DNA of 64,000 bases from Pseudorhodobacter turbinis (GTDB lineage Bacteria > Pseudomonadota > Alphaproteobacteria > Rhodobacterales > Rhodobacteraceae), in contig NZ_CP039964.1 in NCBI RefSeq assembly GCF_005234135.1, positions 434,001-498,000 of the forward strand. Reading direction: 5' to 3'. Of this stretch, positions 1 to 9,815 are shown in pieces (position 1 is the first letter of the stretch; the number at the start of each line of letters is the position of its first letter). The translations under genes were made by a program, and so were the position numbers. Under the pieces are notes generated by a model. It had not been told where the DNA came from and did not search any database. It saw nothing but the letters and a program-made list of their open reading frames with translations.

Positions 1-198
1 ACAGTTTCGTTTGCCATAGTATTTCCTATTCACAGCTGTGTTCCTAATGCCATAACTATCCGCGCGTCTCGATCAGCACACATTGATCTTCGTCAATTAG
101 AGGGTGCAGCTATGAAATAGCTGCGGGGGTAATCCCCCCCGAAAGTAAGGGGCTGCGGAAGTAGAATTTTCTCGGCAAGATGAACGAGGAGATTTTGA

Positions 199-462
199 AT
201 GAAAATGACCAGATATAGCGAACCCCAGATCCTTGCGATCCTGCGCCAAGCCGAAGGTGGTGTGCCGGTGGCCGAGCTTTGCCGTGAACATGGCATGAGC
301 AATGCGTCGTTTTACAAATGGCGTGCGAAGTATGGTGGCATGGATGCATCCATGGTCAGCCAGATGAAAGCCATGGAGGAAGAGAACCGCAGGCTGAAGC
401 GGATGTATGCAGATCTGAGCATGCAGGCGGACTTATTGAAGGAAGCCCTCGGAAAAAAGTAA
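199..462 (+). CDS. IS3-family transposase OrfA (helix-turn-helix subunit)
   Basis: This 87-residue protein has the IS3 OrfA layout. An N-terminal helix-turn-helix of the IS911/IS407 kind (residues about 5-45, with [19 protein letters not shown]) is followed by a leucine-zipper-like helix (residues about 55-85). It binds the IS ends and, joined to OrfB, makes the active transposase. A-AAA-AAG at 453-459, just before the TAA, is a classic -1 slippery heptamer, and orfB lies in the -1 frame. Production of the OrfAB fusion by programmed frameshifting is therefore expected. The start at 199 is the first ATG and follows a GAGGAG-type ribosome binding site. Confidence 0.88.
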   Translation: MKMTRYSEPQILAILRQAEGGVPVAELCREHGMSNASFYKWRAKYGGMDASMVSQMKAMEEENRRLKRMYADLSMQADLLKEALGKK

Positions 463-485
463 CGGGGCCATCTCAGCGCCGCGAG

Positions 486-1286
486 ATGGCCGAAACGGCG
501 GTAGAGCGACGGGGCGTCAGCATCGCGCTGGCGTGCCGGGCCTTCGAGGTCAGCGAGACCTGCTATCGTTACAGCCCGAAGCTGAAAGACGAGAACGAGG
601 TGATCGCCGATCTGCTGACAGGGCTGACGGATGCGCGCAAGACTTGGGGATTTGGCCTGTGTTTCCTGCATTTGCGCAACGTGAAGGGGCATCCGTGGAA
701 CCACAAGCGGGTCTACCGGATCTACTGTGAGCTGGAACTGAACCTGCGCATCAAGCCGCGCAAGCGGCTGAAACGGGAGAAGCCTGACGTTCTGGCGGTC
801 CCGAACAGACCGAATGTGACCTGGTCCATGGACTTCATGGCGGATCGCCTCGGCGACGGCAGGGCTTTTCGGCTTTTGAATGTGTTGGACGACTTCAACC
901 GCGAAGGGCTGGGGATCGAGGTTGATTTCTCGCTCCCTGCCGAACGGGTCATCCGCAGCCTTGATCGCATTATCGAATGGCGCGGAAAACCGGGCACGAT
1001 CAGGGTCGACAATGGGCCGGAATATATCAGCGAAACACTGAGAAAATGGGCTGAGAAACATAGTGTTACGATCCAGCACATCCAACCCGGACAGCCCCAG
1101 CAGAACGCCTATGTCGAGCGCTACAACCGGACGGTTCGGCATGAATGGCTGGATCAATACATCATCGAAAGCATCGAGGAGGCTCAGGATCAGGCCACAC
1201 AATGGCTCTGGACATATAACAACGACCGCCCGAACATGGGCATCGGCGGCATCACACCCGCTATGAAACTGAAAATGGCCGCGTAA
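486..1286 (+). CDS. IS3-family transposase OrfB (DDE integrase core)
   Basis: This is the catalytic subunit, with an integrase core (rve) fold. The first Asp lies in [10 protein letters not shown], the second in IRVDNGPEY, and the Glu in [15 protein letters not shown]. The reading frame is open from 318, so the protein is most likely made as an OrfAB fusion by slippage at 453-459; the in-frame ATG at 486 is the first plausible independent start. The C-terminus ([19 protein letters not shown]) is typical of the IS407 group. The length is normal and no internal damage is seen, so the element may still be active. Confidence 0.88.
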   Translation: MAETAVERRGVSIALACRAFEVSETCYRYSPKLKDENEVIADLLTGLTDARKTWGFGLCFLHLRNVKGHPWNHKRVYRIYCELELNLRIKPRKRLKREKPDVLAVPNRPNVTWSMDFMADRLGDGRAFRLLNVLDDFNREGLGIEVDFSLPAERVIRSLDRIIEWRGKPGTIRVDNGPEYISETLRKWAEKHSVTIQHIQPGQPQQNAYVERYNRTVRHEWLDQYIIESIEEAQDQATQWLWTYNNDRPNMGIGGITPAMKLKMAA

Positions 1287-1344
1287 GTTCTACAGATGCA
1301 CCCCGTTAAAAAGGGGGCGATTACCCGGGGACGTTACCTAGAGC

Positions 1345-1609
1345 CTAGCAGGGATCGAACCCTCGGTTGGCAGCGTCGGCGATTCCTACGATAATGCCTT
1401 GGCTGAAACCATAAATGGCCTCTACAAAGCTGAGGTCATTCACCGACTTGGCCCATGGAAAACCATGGCCTCGGTCGAGTGGGAAACGCTCAAATGGGTC
1501 GAGTGGTTTAACAATCGCCGCCTCCTGGAGCCTATCGGATACATCCCGCCAGCAGAATCAGAAGAGAGGTAACTATGCCCAGTTCGACAAATTAGATATG
1601 GTCGCATGA
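1345..1609 (+). pseudogene. IS3-family transposase OrfB, C-terminal remnant
   Basis: In the frame of position 1348 the sequence reads AGIEPSVGSVGDSYDNALAE and continues into the end of an IS3-group OrfB (WVEWFNNRRLLEPIGYIPPAE). Everything upstream of this is missing. The frame meets a TAA at 1570-1572. One extra A there separates EER from the expected YYAQ, which continues in the next frame to about 1609, so the gene is both truncated and frameshifted. It belongs to a different IS3 subgroup from the element on its left. Confidence 0.8.
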
Positions 1610-1756
1610 TATGATGTAATCACCCTCCGGCAAACTGCGGGCGGTTCAAACCGTGGGAGCAAACACCTAGATGACAAAATTCTTGGTCTCCGACCAAAGA
1701 TTAAAGTATTGGAGATGTATCATGGTTTTGCGATATCTGGCTAATTGAGAACCCCG

Positions 1757-4387
1757 TTACAAGTAAAACTTCCCAATTCGGCCCTTGTCTTTTTGTTTGA
1801 AGTTCTGACGGAAGCCTTTGAACTTCATTTCTTGGCGTAAGCGCTGGCGGTCAATGTGGATTTGGTCTTTGTCGAACAGCGCGTGGAAAACTTTGGGCAG
1901 GTCGCTGGACGGGGCGCCGAAATGGGCCATGGTCATTTTGTAGTTCAGGGTTTCGACCGCATAGAGTTCTTGGATATTGGCGGCGAATTCCAGCGCGCCC
2001 ATAAATCCGTAATCCACGGGTAGGATGTGGGATTGGTAGGGTTCGGCCTCGTAGCCGCGCAGTTTGAACGCGTCCCCGAAAATGCCCTCAAACGTGCTGC
2101 CCAGCACCGCGCCAAAGCTGATCTTGTTGGTTTTGAAATGCCCTTGCGGATTGGGCAGGCGCATTGCGTCTTGCTGGCGGACTTTGCCCGACTTTAGAGC
2201 GGGTTTCGGCCCGTCGCCGTCGTCAACGACCACGCATTTACTGCCGCTGTTCGAGATGCCCAGAATCTGACCTTCGGGAAATCCGTCAAGGTTCTGGATT
2301 GTGGCTTCGAGAGGGGTTTGGAGATGCGGATCGATTTCACGACCCTTGGGGGTCTGATAGCCGTTGAATGCAAACAGCGGCAGGTTTTCGAAAACGCCAC
2401 CATCGACGAACCAACCGAAATAGTTGCGGTCATAGAAGTTTTTATCCTGCCCTTGTTCGTTAGGCAATTGGCGGCCAGCGCCGTTCGCGGGGCGGTATTT
2501 AACGGCGACGGGGCGCCAGATGCCGGGGATCGACATAGACATGCCCAAAGCATCCACAATCGGGAAGTCGGGGGTCAGGGAGGCGTTGAAATAGCAACCT
2601 TCACCGATGCTGATATTGGCAGCGGACAGCACAAGGTGGTGGGGGAACAGGGCTTTGTGTCTTTCGAACGAGTATTCGGTCTGGATGATGTCGAAATGGT
2701 CGCGGATGCTTTCGATGTCCAACAAGGTGTGCAGCGCATCAAGGCGACCGCGTGCGGACGCCGGATAGGGGGTGCTTTTCGGTTCGCGGGTCATCTCACC
2801 CAATAGAGCGGCGAGTTCTGCGTTCAATTCAGCAAGGGCTTGGGGGTCGGCCTCGGGCAGGGCTTCGAGGCGGATGAGTTCTTTCTCGGCGGTGTTCACC
2901 TTGTCCTGAATGTTTTTGCGGTTCTTTGGGGTGAGCCGTTTGACGTTTTCATCAGGGCCGAATGCCTGAACGGTTTCGTTTTGCAGCGCCGATGTCAGAG
3001 GTTCACCACGCCGCGAGAACTTATGCTTATTGGTGCCATGATAATGCGGATGAACGCGGACTTTTTCATAGATCAGCCGCGCAATAATGTAGCGCACGCG
3101 CGCCCCGTCAAATAGGCCGCCTTCGGACATCATGATTTGCACAGGTTTCACCAAGGCCCCGACGAACATCGGGATTTCCTTGCCAACCCGCGCGGCAAGT
3201 GCGTCCGGTGACCACGTCAAGATTTCGTCAATGATTCCCGCTAGTTCTTTGAGAAGCTTGCCTTGTGCTGTGACCAGTTCACGGCTTTTATTGAAGGTTT
3301 TGACGGGTTTTGTCGGCGACAGCTCGTCCAGTTTCATGATGTTGCGAAACAGCGGCGTGATGATTGGGACGTTGGGCACGTTGGATTGCCAGATCACGCG
3401 GATCAGGGTTTTCTTGAGCTCCCAACTGGCGCGCATCTGGCGTTTGATCTGGTTTTCCGGTGAACAGCGGTCGTTGTCGTCGTCTTCCATGTGGTTGAAG
3501 AACTGTGTGAGCAAATAGGACACCACCAGCAGGCAGGCCATTGTGACCGCCGCAACGCCGAGGGTTTTGCCACCCGACAGATCACCCGTATCTCGCGCGT
3601 CTTTCCAGGACTTGAACAGGCCATCAATGAAATCGGTGAACTGGCTCAGGATCGGGAGCATCACAAGAAAGCCTGCGAATTCCCCCAACGCGTGGGTAGA
3701 GCCATCCTGTTTTTTGCCCCAGCTTTCGAGCGTTTTCACGAGACTGCGGTATTCGTTGTATTCGCTATACAGGTCATCATAGAGCGCGTCGGCGATGTTG
3801 CCCAAAACCACTGGATCCGGCAGGCTTTTGAGCACGCCCGAGCCGATCGCGCCGCCCAAGATACCCCAGGCGTTACCGATAATATCTTTTTGGTGTTTGT
3901 GGACCAGGCTTCGCAAGTCTTTGAGTTCGGGCGATTTTGTCGAGAATGATTTGAGAATTCTGGAGGAGATTGTGTAGGGATCTTGCAGGAGATCCTGACG
4001 CGACACCGTGCGATCATTAAATGATTTGCGCAATTTGCGACCGCTTAGAAAACCGACCTCGAGGGACGCGTCATCGCCTGCGCCATGCACCGCGCGGTAG
4101 CGTTCGGCCTGTGGTTTTTCACCAAACGCCAGTGCGAACAGCGGATCTTCGATAACCATCTCGTTGGTTTCTGCGGCAGTGTACCCAAGGCTGAGCATGA
4201 CCGCCGTGATCGACCCTGCCGACGTGCCTGCGATGCCTTTGAGTTGGCTGAAATTGCGGCTCGCTTTTTCGTTTGTATCAAACGCCAATATCCCGAGGGT
4301 TTCCAGGGCTTGAAGCGCGCCGATATAAGCCGCGCCTTTGCCTGCGGCCCCTTGGATCGCGATGTATTTGATGTGTGTCTGTTCCAT
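1757..4387 (-). CDS. large patatin-like phospholipase
   Basis: This 876-residue protein has a split patatin domain. The N-terminus has the glycine-rich oxyanion loop (GAAGKGAAYIGAL, about residues 13-25) and the nucleophile elbow GTSAG at about 54-58. The catalytic Asp is in VDGGVFENLPL in the C-terminal third. The hydrolase should cleave acyl chains from phospholipids. Between these parts lies an insert of several hundred residues with one hydrophobic segment (VAAVTMACLLVVSYLLTQFF, about 280-300), which suggests membrane contact. It is the last gene of a three-gene operon, 20 bp after its neighbour. The insert and the length are far larger than in stand-alone bacterial patatins of about 300 residues. 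The substrate and biological role are unknown; a toxin-like or defence role is possible but is inference. Confidence 0.85.
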   Translation of the reverse strand: MEQTHIKYIAIQGAAGKGAAYIGALQALETLGILAFDTNEKASRNFSQLKGIAGTSAGSITAVMLSLGYTAAETNEMVIEDPLFALAFGEKPQAERYRAVHGAGDDASLEVGFLSGRKLRKSFNDRTVSRQDLLQDPYTISSRILKSFSTKSPELKDLRSLVHKHQKDIIGNAWGILGGAIGSGVLKSLPDPVVLGNIADALYDDLYSEYNEYRSLVKTLESWGKKQDGSTHALGEFAGFLVMLPILSQFTDFIDGLFKSWKDARDTGDLSGGKTLGVAAVTMACLLVVSYLLTQFFNHMEDDDNDRCSPENQIKRQMRASWELKKTLIRVIWQSNVPNVPIITPLFRNIMKLDELSPTKPVKTFNKSRELVTAQGKLLKELAGIIDEILTWSPDALAARVGKEIPMFVGALVKPVQIMMSEGGLFDGARVRYIIARLIYEKVRVHPHYHGTNKHKFSRRGEPLTSALQNETVQAFGPDENVKRLTPKNRKNIQDKVNTAEKELIRLEALPEADPQALAELNAELAALLGEMTREPKSTPYPASARGRLDALHTLLDIESIRDHFDIIQTEYSFERHKALFPHHLVLSAANISIGEGCYFNASLTPDFPIVDALGMSMSIPGIWRPVAVKYRPANGAGRQLPNEQGQDKNFYDRNYFGWFVDGGVFENLPLFAFNGYQTPKGREIDPHLQTPLEATIQNLDGFPEGQILGISNSGSKCVVVDDGDGPKPALKSGKVRQQDAMRLPNPQGHFKTNKISFGAVLGSTFEGIFGDAFKLRGYEAEPYQSHILPVDYGFMGALEFAANIQELYAVETLNYKMTMAHFGAPSSDLPKVFHALFDKDQIHIDRQRLRQEMKFKGFRQNFKQKDKGRIGKFYL

Positions 4388-4407
4388 CGTCTGACCCGCT
4401 GCGCCCG

Positions 4408-6375
4408 CTATCCGCCCAGATCACCCGACCCGCCGGTGATGTCGGTTCCGGATGCGGGGGTGGGGTTGGTAATCGAAATATCAGCCCCGTCCTGGATGAT
4501 CTCGAACGGGGTGGGCAGGTTGAATGTCCAGCGGTCGATTTCAACAGGATCTGCGTCTGTGTCAGACGTCAGTCGGTCGGCCTCGATTTCCTCGGAGAGC
4601 GCGAGGTAGCGGCGCTCGTTGGGCAGGGGCGCCTCGTCGTCCGAACTGCTCCAGATCTGGCCTGTTTCCAGCATGTAGAACAGTTTGAATTCTTCGCCGC
4701 GCCGGATCGGGAGTATGACTTCGGCCCAGCCCGCTTGCAGGAATTTGCGCACTTCACCGCTGGTCTTGCCGTCAAACAGTTTAGAGCGATTGCTTTCTGC
4801 GCCCAGATAGCCAGGCAAAAACCGGTAGGACATTTTATCAAAGTCGAACGCCGAGGCGAGGAACCCGACGACATACTGCAAGTCGTTGGTCTTTTCAGTG
4901 TTGAGCGCGGGGTACTGGGTGGCGTCGGTGGACGGGGGGCGATGATAGGCGTCAAGCCCGTTGAGGTCCGTGCCCAGCACGTATTGGATGGTTTCGCGTT
5001 CAAGTTCTTCGCGGATCATTTGCGCGGCGGCGTCAGCATTGGCCAGCACGTTGACGCGGCGCGACACGCCGAGCTGGTCCTCGATGGTGGGCGCACCGTC
5101 TGCGGCGTCAAGGATCTGATTGTAGAATGCCAACCGCCATAGCGCCTTGGTGTCATCGTTGGGGCGGTAGGTCATCAGCATCGAAATGTGGATGAGCGCT
5201 GTCCACGCGGTCAGGACGTTGACCTGCAACTGGCCATCCACAAAATCGGCCACGTCTTGGCTTGTGAAGTTGGGTAGGGGTTCGGTGACGCGCGCGTGGC
5301 TGCTGATCCCGATGTTCCAAATGTCGTGTTTTGGAATGGTAATTTGCACGTATGTATGCAGGGAATCCGAACTTTTGTTGCTACCCCATGTTGGCGTAAC
5401 ATCCATTTGGTCGGGCAGATAGCCCTCCGGCACGGTGAACGTCACCACCTTGGAATCGTAAGTTTCTGTGACGTTGGCCTGGGCGTTCAGTTCTTTAGTC
5501 GACGCTTTATTTTCGAATTTCAGTGTCGGGAAGGGTGTGGGGTCGGTGATGCCGAATTCGGCCGCCAGCGCGAGCCAGTTTTCGTCGATCCACAGGGTGC
5601 CGGCTGTTGACCCCGCTAGGGTCAGATTGGCAAAAGACAGGTCGATCTTTTCGCCGTCTTTGGTAAATTTGAGCCCCGCCGGAGACGTGCTCGCTGCAGT
5701 CAACACGCCTGCAATGTTTTTGGCGTAATTTTCCGCAGGTGTGGGGATGAAAATGCGCGCGAACAGATGTTTTTGATGTTTATATAGCACCGCTTCATGG
5801 ACTTCGGACACATGGCGATAGACGGCCACTGCGGTTGATCCGCCGCGATTGTCTATCCCCATTTTGCGGGCTTCGAGGTCGCGTACGCGGGTGTTTTTGC
5901 GGTACTGGTTCAATACGCGGCTGCGCACGGTTTTGCGACTGGTCTCAACTACGGTACGGGCATAGCTTTGCGCGTTGGATTGGCTGGAGCCTGTTGCGTT
6001 TTGGTTGTCATAGCTGCTATCGACCTGCGCTTTGATTACGCCGTAGCTGGCTTTGACCTGAGCTGACACAGAAAACGCGTTGCTTTTATCCTGATGGGTA
6101 TTGGCGGCGGTTTCCAGCGCTTCAGTGCTGGAGGTCGTCAGCGAGTTTTCTTCGGTCGTTTCGTTTTCTACCTCGGAATAGCTGTCTTCTTCGCTGATTT
6201 CTTCATGTTCATGCAGGATTTCGCTAAACTGACCACCCAGAACATTGACGATACGGGAAATGTTGCTGAGCTCGTGGGTCAGGAGTTTGCTTTTGGTAAC
6301 GTAAAGATCGCCGAAGGAGAACTGAACGTCGCGGTTAGGGTAGAAGTCGGGAAGGCCAGCTTTGTTAGCGCTCAT
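4408..6375 (-). CDS. unrecognised 655-residue protein with Ser/Thr-rich segment
   Basis: I do not recognise this family. The first 80 residues are acidic (many Glu). Residues about 80-165 are rich in Ser, Thr, Ala and Gln with alternating polar and hydrophobic positions (for example NAFSVSAQVKASYGVIKAQV), a pattern seen in beta-hairpin insertion segments of pore-forming proteins; that comparison is only suggestive. No signal peptide or clear membrane helix is seen. Its start overlaps the end of the upstream gene by ATGA, and the patatin gene follows 20 bp after its stop, so the three are co-transcribed and probably co-translated. The length and composition argue for a real protein. Confidence 0.75.
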   Translation of the reverse strand: MSANKAGLPDFYPNRDVQFSFGDLYVTKSKLLTHELSNISRIVNVLGGQFSEILHEHEEISEEDSYSEVENETTEENSLTTSSTEALETAANTHQDKSNAFSVSAQVKASYGVIKAQVDSSYDNQNATGSSQSNAQSYARTVVETSRKTVRSRVLNQYRKNTRVRDLEARKMGIDNRGGSTAVAVYRHVSEVHEAVLYKHQKHLFARIFIPTPAENYAKNIAGVLTAASTSPAGLKFTKDGEKIDLSFANLTLAGSTAGTLWIDENWLALAAEFGITDPTPFPTLKFENKASTKELNAQANVTETYDSKVVTFTVPEGYLPDQMDVTPTWGSNKSSDSLHTYVQITIPKHDIWNIGISSHARVTEPLPNFTSQDVADFVDGQLQVNVLTAWTALIHISMLMTYRPNDDTKALWRLAFYNQILDAADGAPTIEDQLGVSRRVNVLANADAAAQMIREELERETIQYVLGTDLNGLDAYHRPPSTDATQYPALNTEKTNDLQYVVGFLASAFDFDKMSYRFLPGYLGAESNRSKLFDGKTSGEVRKFLQAGWAEVILPIRRGEEFKLFYMLETGQIWSSSDDEAPLPNERRYLALSEEIEADRLTSDTDADPVEIDRWTFNLPTPFEIIQDGADISITNPTPASGTDITGGSGDLGG

Positions 6376-7244
6376 GATCCTACCCCTTTGGATTGCTTGA
6401 TCGATTTACGGGAGACGTTTTTGAGGGTGCGATCGGGGGTGACCTTTTGGGCCTCGACGTGGGACAGCATCCCGCCGCGCACCGCATCGCGGGGGGTAAG
6501 CGGGCCGGTGCCCGGCCGCGGCCCGTTGGTGGGGCGCATCACATCAACGCCTTGAGGCAAAAGAATTCGACCGCCATAAAACACGCGCAACATATCGAAA
6601 GCTTGGGGGCCAACGTCGATGTCATGTGGCGCAATTGTTTCGGCAAACGCCGACGTGCCGTAGCGTGCGGCAATTGTGGCGACGCGATGTCTGGCGGCGC
6701 AAAACCGTCGGTATTCAGGATAGCGGGTCGACGTCAGCATCAGGGCATAAAGATCATCAGACAGTTCAGGAAATTCGGCTTCGACAAGGCCCAAAACAGC
6801 AATATTTCGGGGCACACCGTAGGTTTTGGCAACGCCGCGGGTATATTGCACGACATTGGCGAGGTAGGGGTCTGACAATGCGGGCAAAGTGGCGGCATAG
6901 GCAAGCGACTGATCCATTAGAATACCTAACAGGTAGTCGGGTGCGATGTTTGAAATGCCACCATTGATCGCGGCCTCGTAACCTGCCAGCCGGCTTTGAA
7001 ACCCGTCACTGTCCAGATGATACGCCATAAGGGACAGTGCATTGGGCAGGCCGGTATTGCGCGCGGCAGCCAGCAGGGCACTGTCTGAGTCTTCAGGATA
7101 GAGCGGTATATGGCGAAGGCGCGCTGCGTGAATCTGAACGCCCCTATGAGGGCGCATTTCCGTAAATTTAAACACCGGACATCCTTCTATGTTTTTGGGA
7201 TCACCCACTTTAATGGAGTCACAAATTACAAAAAAAGAAGACAC
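6372..7244 (-). CDS. unrecognised 290-residue protein, first gene of the patatin operon
   Basis: This is an alpha-helical, Ala/Leu-rich protein of unknown family. It has no signal peptide, and the basic C-terminus (LKNVSRKSIKQSKG) follows a Pro/Gly-rich linker near residues 235-250. The frame opens with GTG at 7244 without an obvious ribosome binding site; an internal ATG at about residue 30 is an alternative start. Its TGA overlaps the ATG of the next gene (ATGA), which indicates translational coupling. It is probably the leading subunit or regulator of a three-gene module with the 655-residue protein and the patatin; no function can be assigned from motifs. Confidence 0.7.
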   Translation of the reverse strand: MSSFFVICDSIKVGDPKNIEGCPVFKFTEMRPHRGVQIHAARLRHIPLYPEDSDSALLAAARNTGLPNALSLMAYHLDSDGFQSRLAGYEAAINGGISNIAPDYLLGILMDQSLAYAATLPALSDPYLANVVQYTRGVAKTYGVPRNIAVLGLVEAEFPELSDDLYALMLTSTRYPEYRRFCAARHRVATIAARYGTSAFAETIAPHDIDVGPQAFDMLRVFYGGRILLPQGVDVMRPTNGPRPGTGPLTPRDAVRGGMLSHVEAQKVTPDRTLKNVSRKSIKQSKGVGS

Positions 7245-8176
7245 TCAAAAAATTTCAAAATCAAGGACACTGTTGCATTATCATTAAGCCGTCTGGCCAT
7301 CAGGCAGTTTATTAGGGTCAGGACTTCGGTAGCGGGGACGGGCTTTGATGATGTAACCGCCCCCCGACGACATCTGTGTGCTGAAGTGGTCCGGCGAATT
7401 CGGGCAGCGTGCTAAGACTAGGGGCGGATTTTCATCATGAGCAAATGATGCCCATGCGCGGCGGAATTTTTCAGAACAATCATAGTGATCCCCGCCAGCA
7501 CTTGGCATTGAATGGCGTACTGCGTTTAGCGCCGGATTTCAGTTTTGTGAGGCTCGCCTTAAGGGAGCGGGGAGGCCATTTTATAGGCGAACTGGCATTT
7601 TGGGCCACATCTGTCCGCTTTGACCTCAAAGATCAGTCAAGTAGCGCTGTAAAATAAATTCTCGGGAAAATTGGCTCAAAATCTTACATTCTTGTGGGAA
7701 CAGTCGACCTTCCCTATCAGAGGGGAACGTATATTCGCTTCGCTCGCCCTGATAGGGAAGAAGTTGCCACAACTGCGCAAGTCTTGGCAATTGGTGATGT
7801 GAATTATTTCTCAAAGTGTTTTTAATCTGCAACTATGCTGGCGCCACTCACTTTGTTTGGCTCGGTCACAGCTTGTCTATGATTGGAGCCTTTGACTATG
7901 ATCTGCCCCATGATGACACATACACATATCCCCCTCGCATCGCTGATACAGCGAATAGGTTGACCGGATCGAGGTCGACTGACTGCCGATAAGGCTCTGG
8001 ATAATGCCGTTCTGATGTGAGTTCAGAACCTCATCCAAGAGTTTGCTCGGCGTCAGTTAGAAATTTCGGTTTTCAACCAGATGCGGGGATATGCGGTCCA
8101 GCTATGGGCATCGTATCCATCCTCAAAGGTTTAAAAGCACGGTGCCTATCGGCACGTGCATGTCTGAGGACTTGAT
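7245..8176. other. 932-bp region without a convincing gene
   Basis: No open frame here has plausible protein character. The region holds the likely promoter zone of the patatin operon, a solo IS3-type end at 7384-7417, and a perfect 12-bp inverted repeat (CTTCCCTATCAG at 7709-7720, complement at 7749-7760, 28-nt spacer). The rest shows nothing I can name. Confidence 0.6.
7384..7417 (+). repeat. solo IS3-type terminal sequence
   Basis: This 34-bp stretch beginning AAGTGGTCCGGC and ending GCGTGCTAAGA matches, with about four differences, 18663-18696. There the same sequence directly precedes the start of an IS3-type orfA. It is therefore an orphan IS end left by deletion of the element body. 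No matching transposase sequence is visible beside it. Confidence 0.55.
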
Positions 8177-8509
8177 ATGAGTTTCGTTTTTTCCATCCAT
8201 CTGAGCTTTGTACTGACGTCTTTCACGAATCGCGGCGGCACAATCTGCTTCGAAATGTGGTTATTTATGTCTCTCTTTGATTTGGGGCGGTACCTGAGCG
8301 GGCCCCTAAGCTGCGATATGGGGCTGTGGAGGGAGACTTTTCAGTATCGAAAGGAATCAGCTATCCGCGCAATTCAGAATGCGAAAAAGCATTTTGGGGT
8401 GCCGCCTATGTTGTGTGTCAGTGCGGCCGAGTGCGGAGATGATGACGAATATCTGCAAATCCCAGCTCAGAGCGGATCGATATCATGTTGCGAAAAAAAT
8501 CCGTCGTAA
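8177..8509 (+). CDS. doubtful small hypothetical protein
   Basis: A 110-residue open frame with ATG start. The first 40 residues are hydrophobic (FVFSIHLSFVLTSF) and the remainder is Cys-containing and polar. I recognise no family. A hairpin (8488-8521) overlaps the stop. The frame could be a chance ORF in a gene-poor stretch; it is listed because of its length and the hairpin at its end. Confidence 0.25.
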   Translation: MSFVFSIHLSFVLTSFTNRGGTICFEMWLFMSLFDLGRYLSGPLSCDMGLWRETFQYRKESAIRAIQNAKKHFGVPPMLCVSAAECGDDDEYLQIPAQSGSISCCEKNPS

Positions 8510-8521
8510 CGTTTTTCGCAA
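8488..8521 (+). terminator. possible terminator hairpin
   Basis: TTGCGAAAAA at 8488-8497 and its exact complement at 8512-8521 form a 10-bp stem with a 14-nt loop, overlapping the stop of the preceding frame. The stem is A/T-rich and no clear T run follows, so terminator function is uncertain. Confidence 0.3.
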
Positions 8522-8938
8522 GCTTTGTAAGCCCATGATTTTTATCTTATAATTTCATGCGTTTGGAAAGAAAACTTATCGCTTTTCAAGACGCAATATC
8601 AGCGGTTAGGTGATTTATCATCAAACAAGCCGCAAACACGAAAACCGTTACAGAGGAGACTGCGATGACGAAGACCTGAAACTGAAAACGCCCACCCTGC
8701 GTCAACAGGCTGAGCGTTCACATAGGCGGATTTGGTCCACCAGTATCACCTGAAACAGTAGCAGAATAGTCGCGAAGTTTCAAGGATCACACCGCCTCCA
8801 GTATGGATCCATGCGTTGCAACGTCCCGATTAGCGTCGGGAGGTGACCGGCCCCCCATTGCCGAAAAAGCCGACGCGGATCCCTCTCGAACCCCGACCGA
8901 CCGGGCGTCGATTTGTCAAATCTGAAGAGGGTTTACCC

Positions 8939-9616
8939 ATGTCTTACCTTTCCGTCGCAGGCGGCATCCGCCTTCCAGAACTTAGCGCTGGCGATCGTGC
9001 TACCCAAGTCGGCTCATCCCGTCACTTCACAGGTGGTCTTGTGATCGGAACGGGCGCCGGCCGTCGCTTGGGTGTCGAAAGCCACCTTGAGGCTCAAGCC
9101 GCCATGATCATGTCGACCCGTCAAGAAACGTCTGAGCTTGTAGAGCAGGTCCGGTTTGAATGGTCAGATGAGTTTGGCGAGGTCTTTAACCACTACATGG
9201 ATCTCGTGCAGAGCAGGGTAGACGGGAAAACCATTGGCTTTGCAGTGCGTCCGACGGCCCGTGTCAGCAACACTTACCTTATGAAGCTGGCCCGCATCAA
9301 AGAGCAAGCAATCGCAAGCGGCTTTTTGGATGATTTTCGTCTGTTCACTGAGAAAGATGTTTGTCCGGTCGAATGGTTTAATGCCCGGCTGTTTCACTCT
9401 GTGCGTCGCCCGGATCCTTTTGGGGATCCAGTTGCCGCAGATGTGGTTCGGCAGTTTTCAGGCGTCATCACCATCGACGAACTTGTCGATGCCACGCGCC
9501 TCGCTGGGATGGGGTTCAGGGCTGTCGTGCGTCTGATCCGCACCGGCCAGCTCGAAATGGTCCGCCACGAACGCATCGACCACCAATCGCAAGTTTTCAA
9601 AGCGAAGGCGTTTTAA
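8939..9616 (+). CDS. TnsA-like transposon endonuclease
   Basis: In TnsA proteins this restriction-enzyme-like nuclease nicks the 5' ends of the transposon. Here a Glu lies in GVESHLEAQAAM (about residues 43-54) and an Asp in FNHYMDLVQ, as expected. The usual Q-x-K motif is represented only by TIGFAVRP, so the catalytic Lys is not obvious. A winged-helix-like C-terminal part follows (ITIDELVDATRLAGMGFRAV). The ATG at 8939 is preferred to the longer frame from 8843 because GAAGAGG sits about eight bases upstream. It precedes the tnsB-like remnant by 200 bp. The protein looks full length (225 residues), but its partners are broken. Assignment rests on motif pattern and gene order. Confidence 0.6.
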   Translation: MSYLSVAGGIRLPELSAGDRATQVGSSRHFTGGLVIGTGAGRRLGVESHLEAQAAMIMSTRQETSELVEQVRFEWSDEFGEVFNHYMDLVQSRVDGKTIGFAVRPTARVSNTYLMKLARIKEQAIASGFLDDFRLFTEKDVCPVEWFNARLFHSVRRPDPFGDPVAADVVRQFSGVITIDELVDATRLAGMGFRAVVRLIRTGQLEMVRHERIDHQSQVFKAKAF

Positions 9617-9815
9617 TCATGGGGAAGTGTAACCCGGCAGGCCCGATTTTGGGCTCATACAGCACCGAACCACTCTTCGCCTTTTCTATGGTCGGCTCTT
9701 TCGTCTGCGAAGCAGCAGTGCCCATCCACGACACCCAGTAACGCAAACGCGTTTAACCGCGTTTTTTCACGATATCGCGGTTGGTGCCGCATCAGTCTCT
9801 CAGAAAGGATTCCAG

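Larger units (their letters stand above)
117..1340 (+). mobile_element. IS3-family insertion sequence (IS407-like)
   Basis: The element carries overlapping orfA and orfB. Its ends form imperfect inverted repeats: the left end near 127-134 contains GGGTAATC and then a C tract, and the right end near 1319-1326 contains the complement GATTACCC after a G tract. Beyond these, both ends share TAA, GGGG, TGC and GTAGAA blocks towards the interior. The outer borders are estimated to within about 10 bp and no target duplication was identified. It abuts a second, different IS3 remnant on its right, so it may have inserted into or beside that older copy. Confidence 0.75.

Noticed and set aside
312..1202. 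Long minus-strand open frame of 296 codons
   Set aside because: It is the shadow of IS3 orfB on the other strand and has no protein family character.
2318..2806. Open frames on the plus strand across 2.1-6.9 kb
   Set aside because: They run antisense through the patatin operon, which has coherent domains on the minus strand.
7709..7760. Tet-operator-like site
   Set aside because: CCCTATCAG resembles half of a tet operator, but the two halves are 28 nt apart and no TetR-type gene is nearby.
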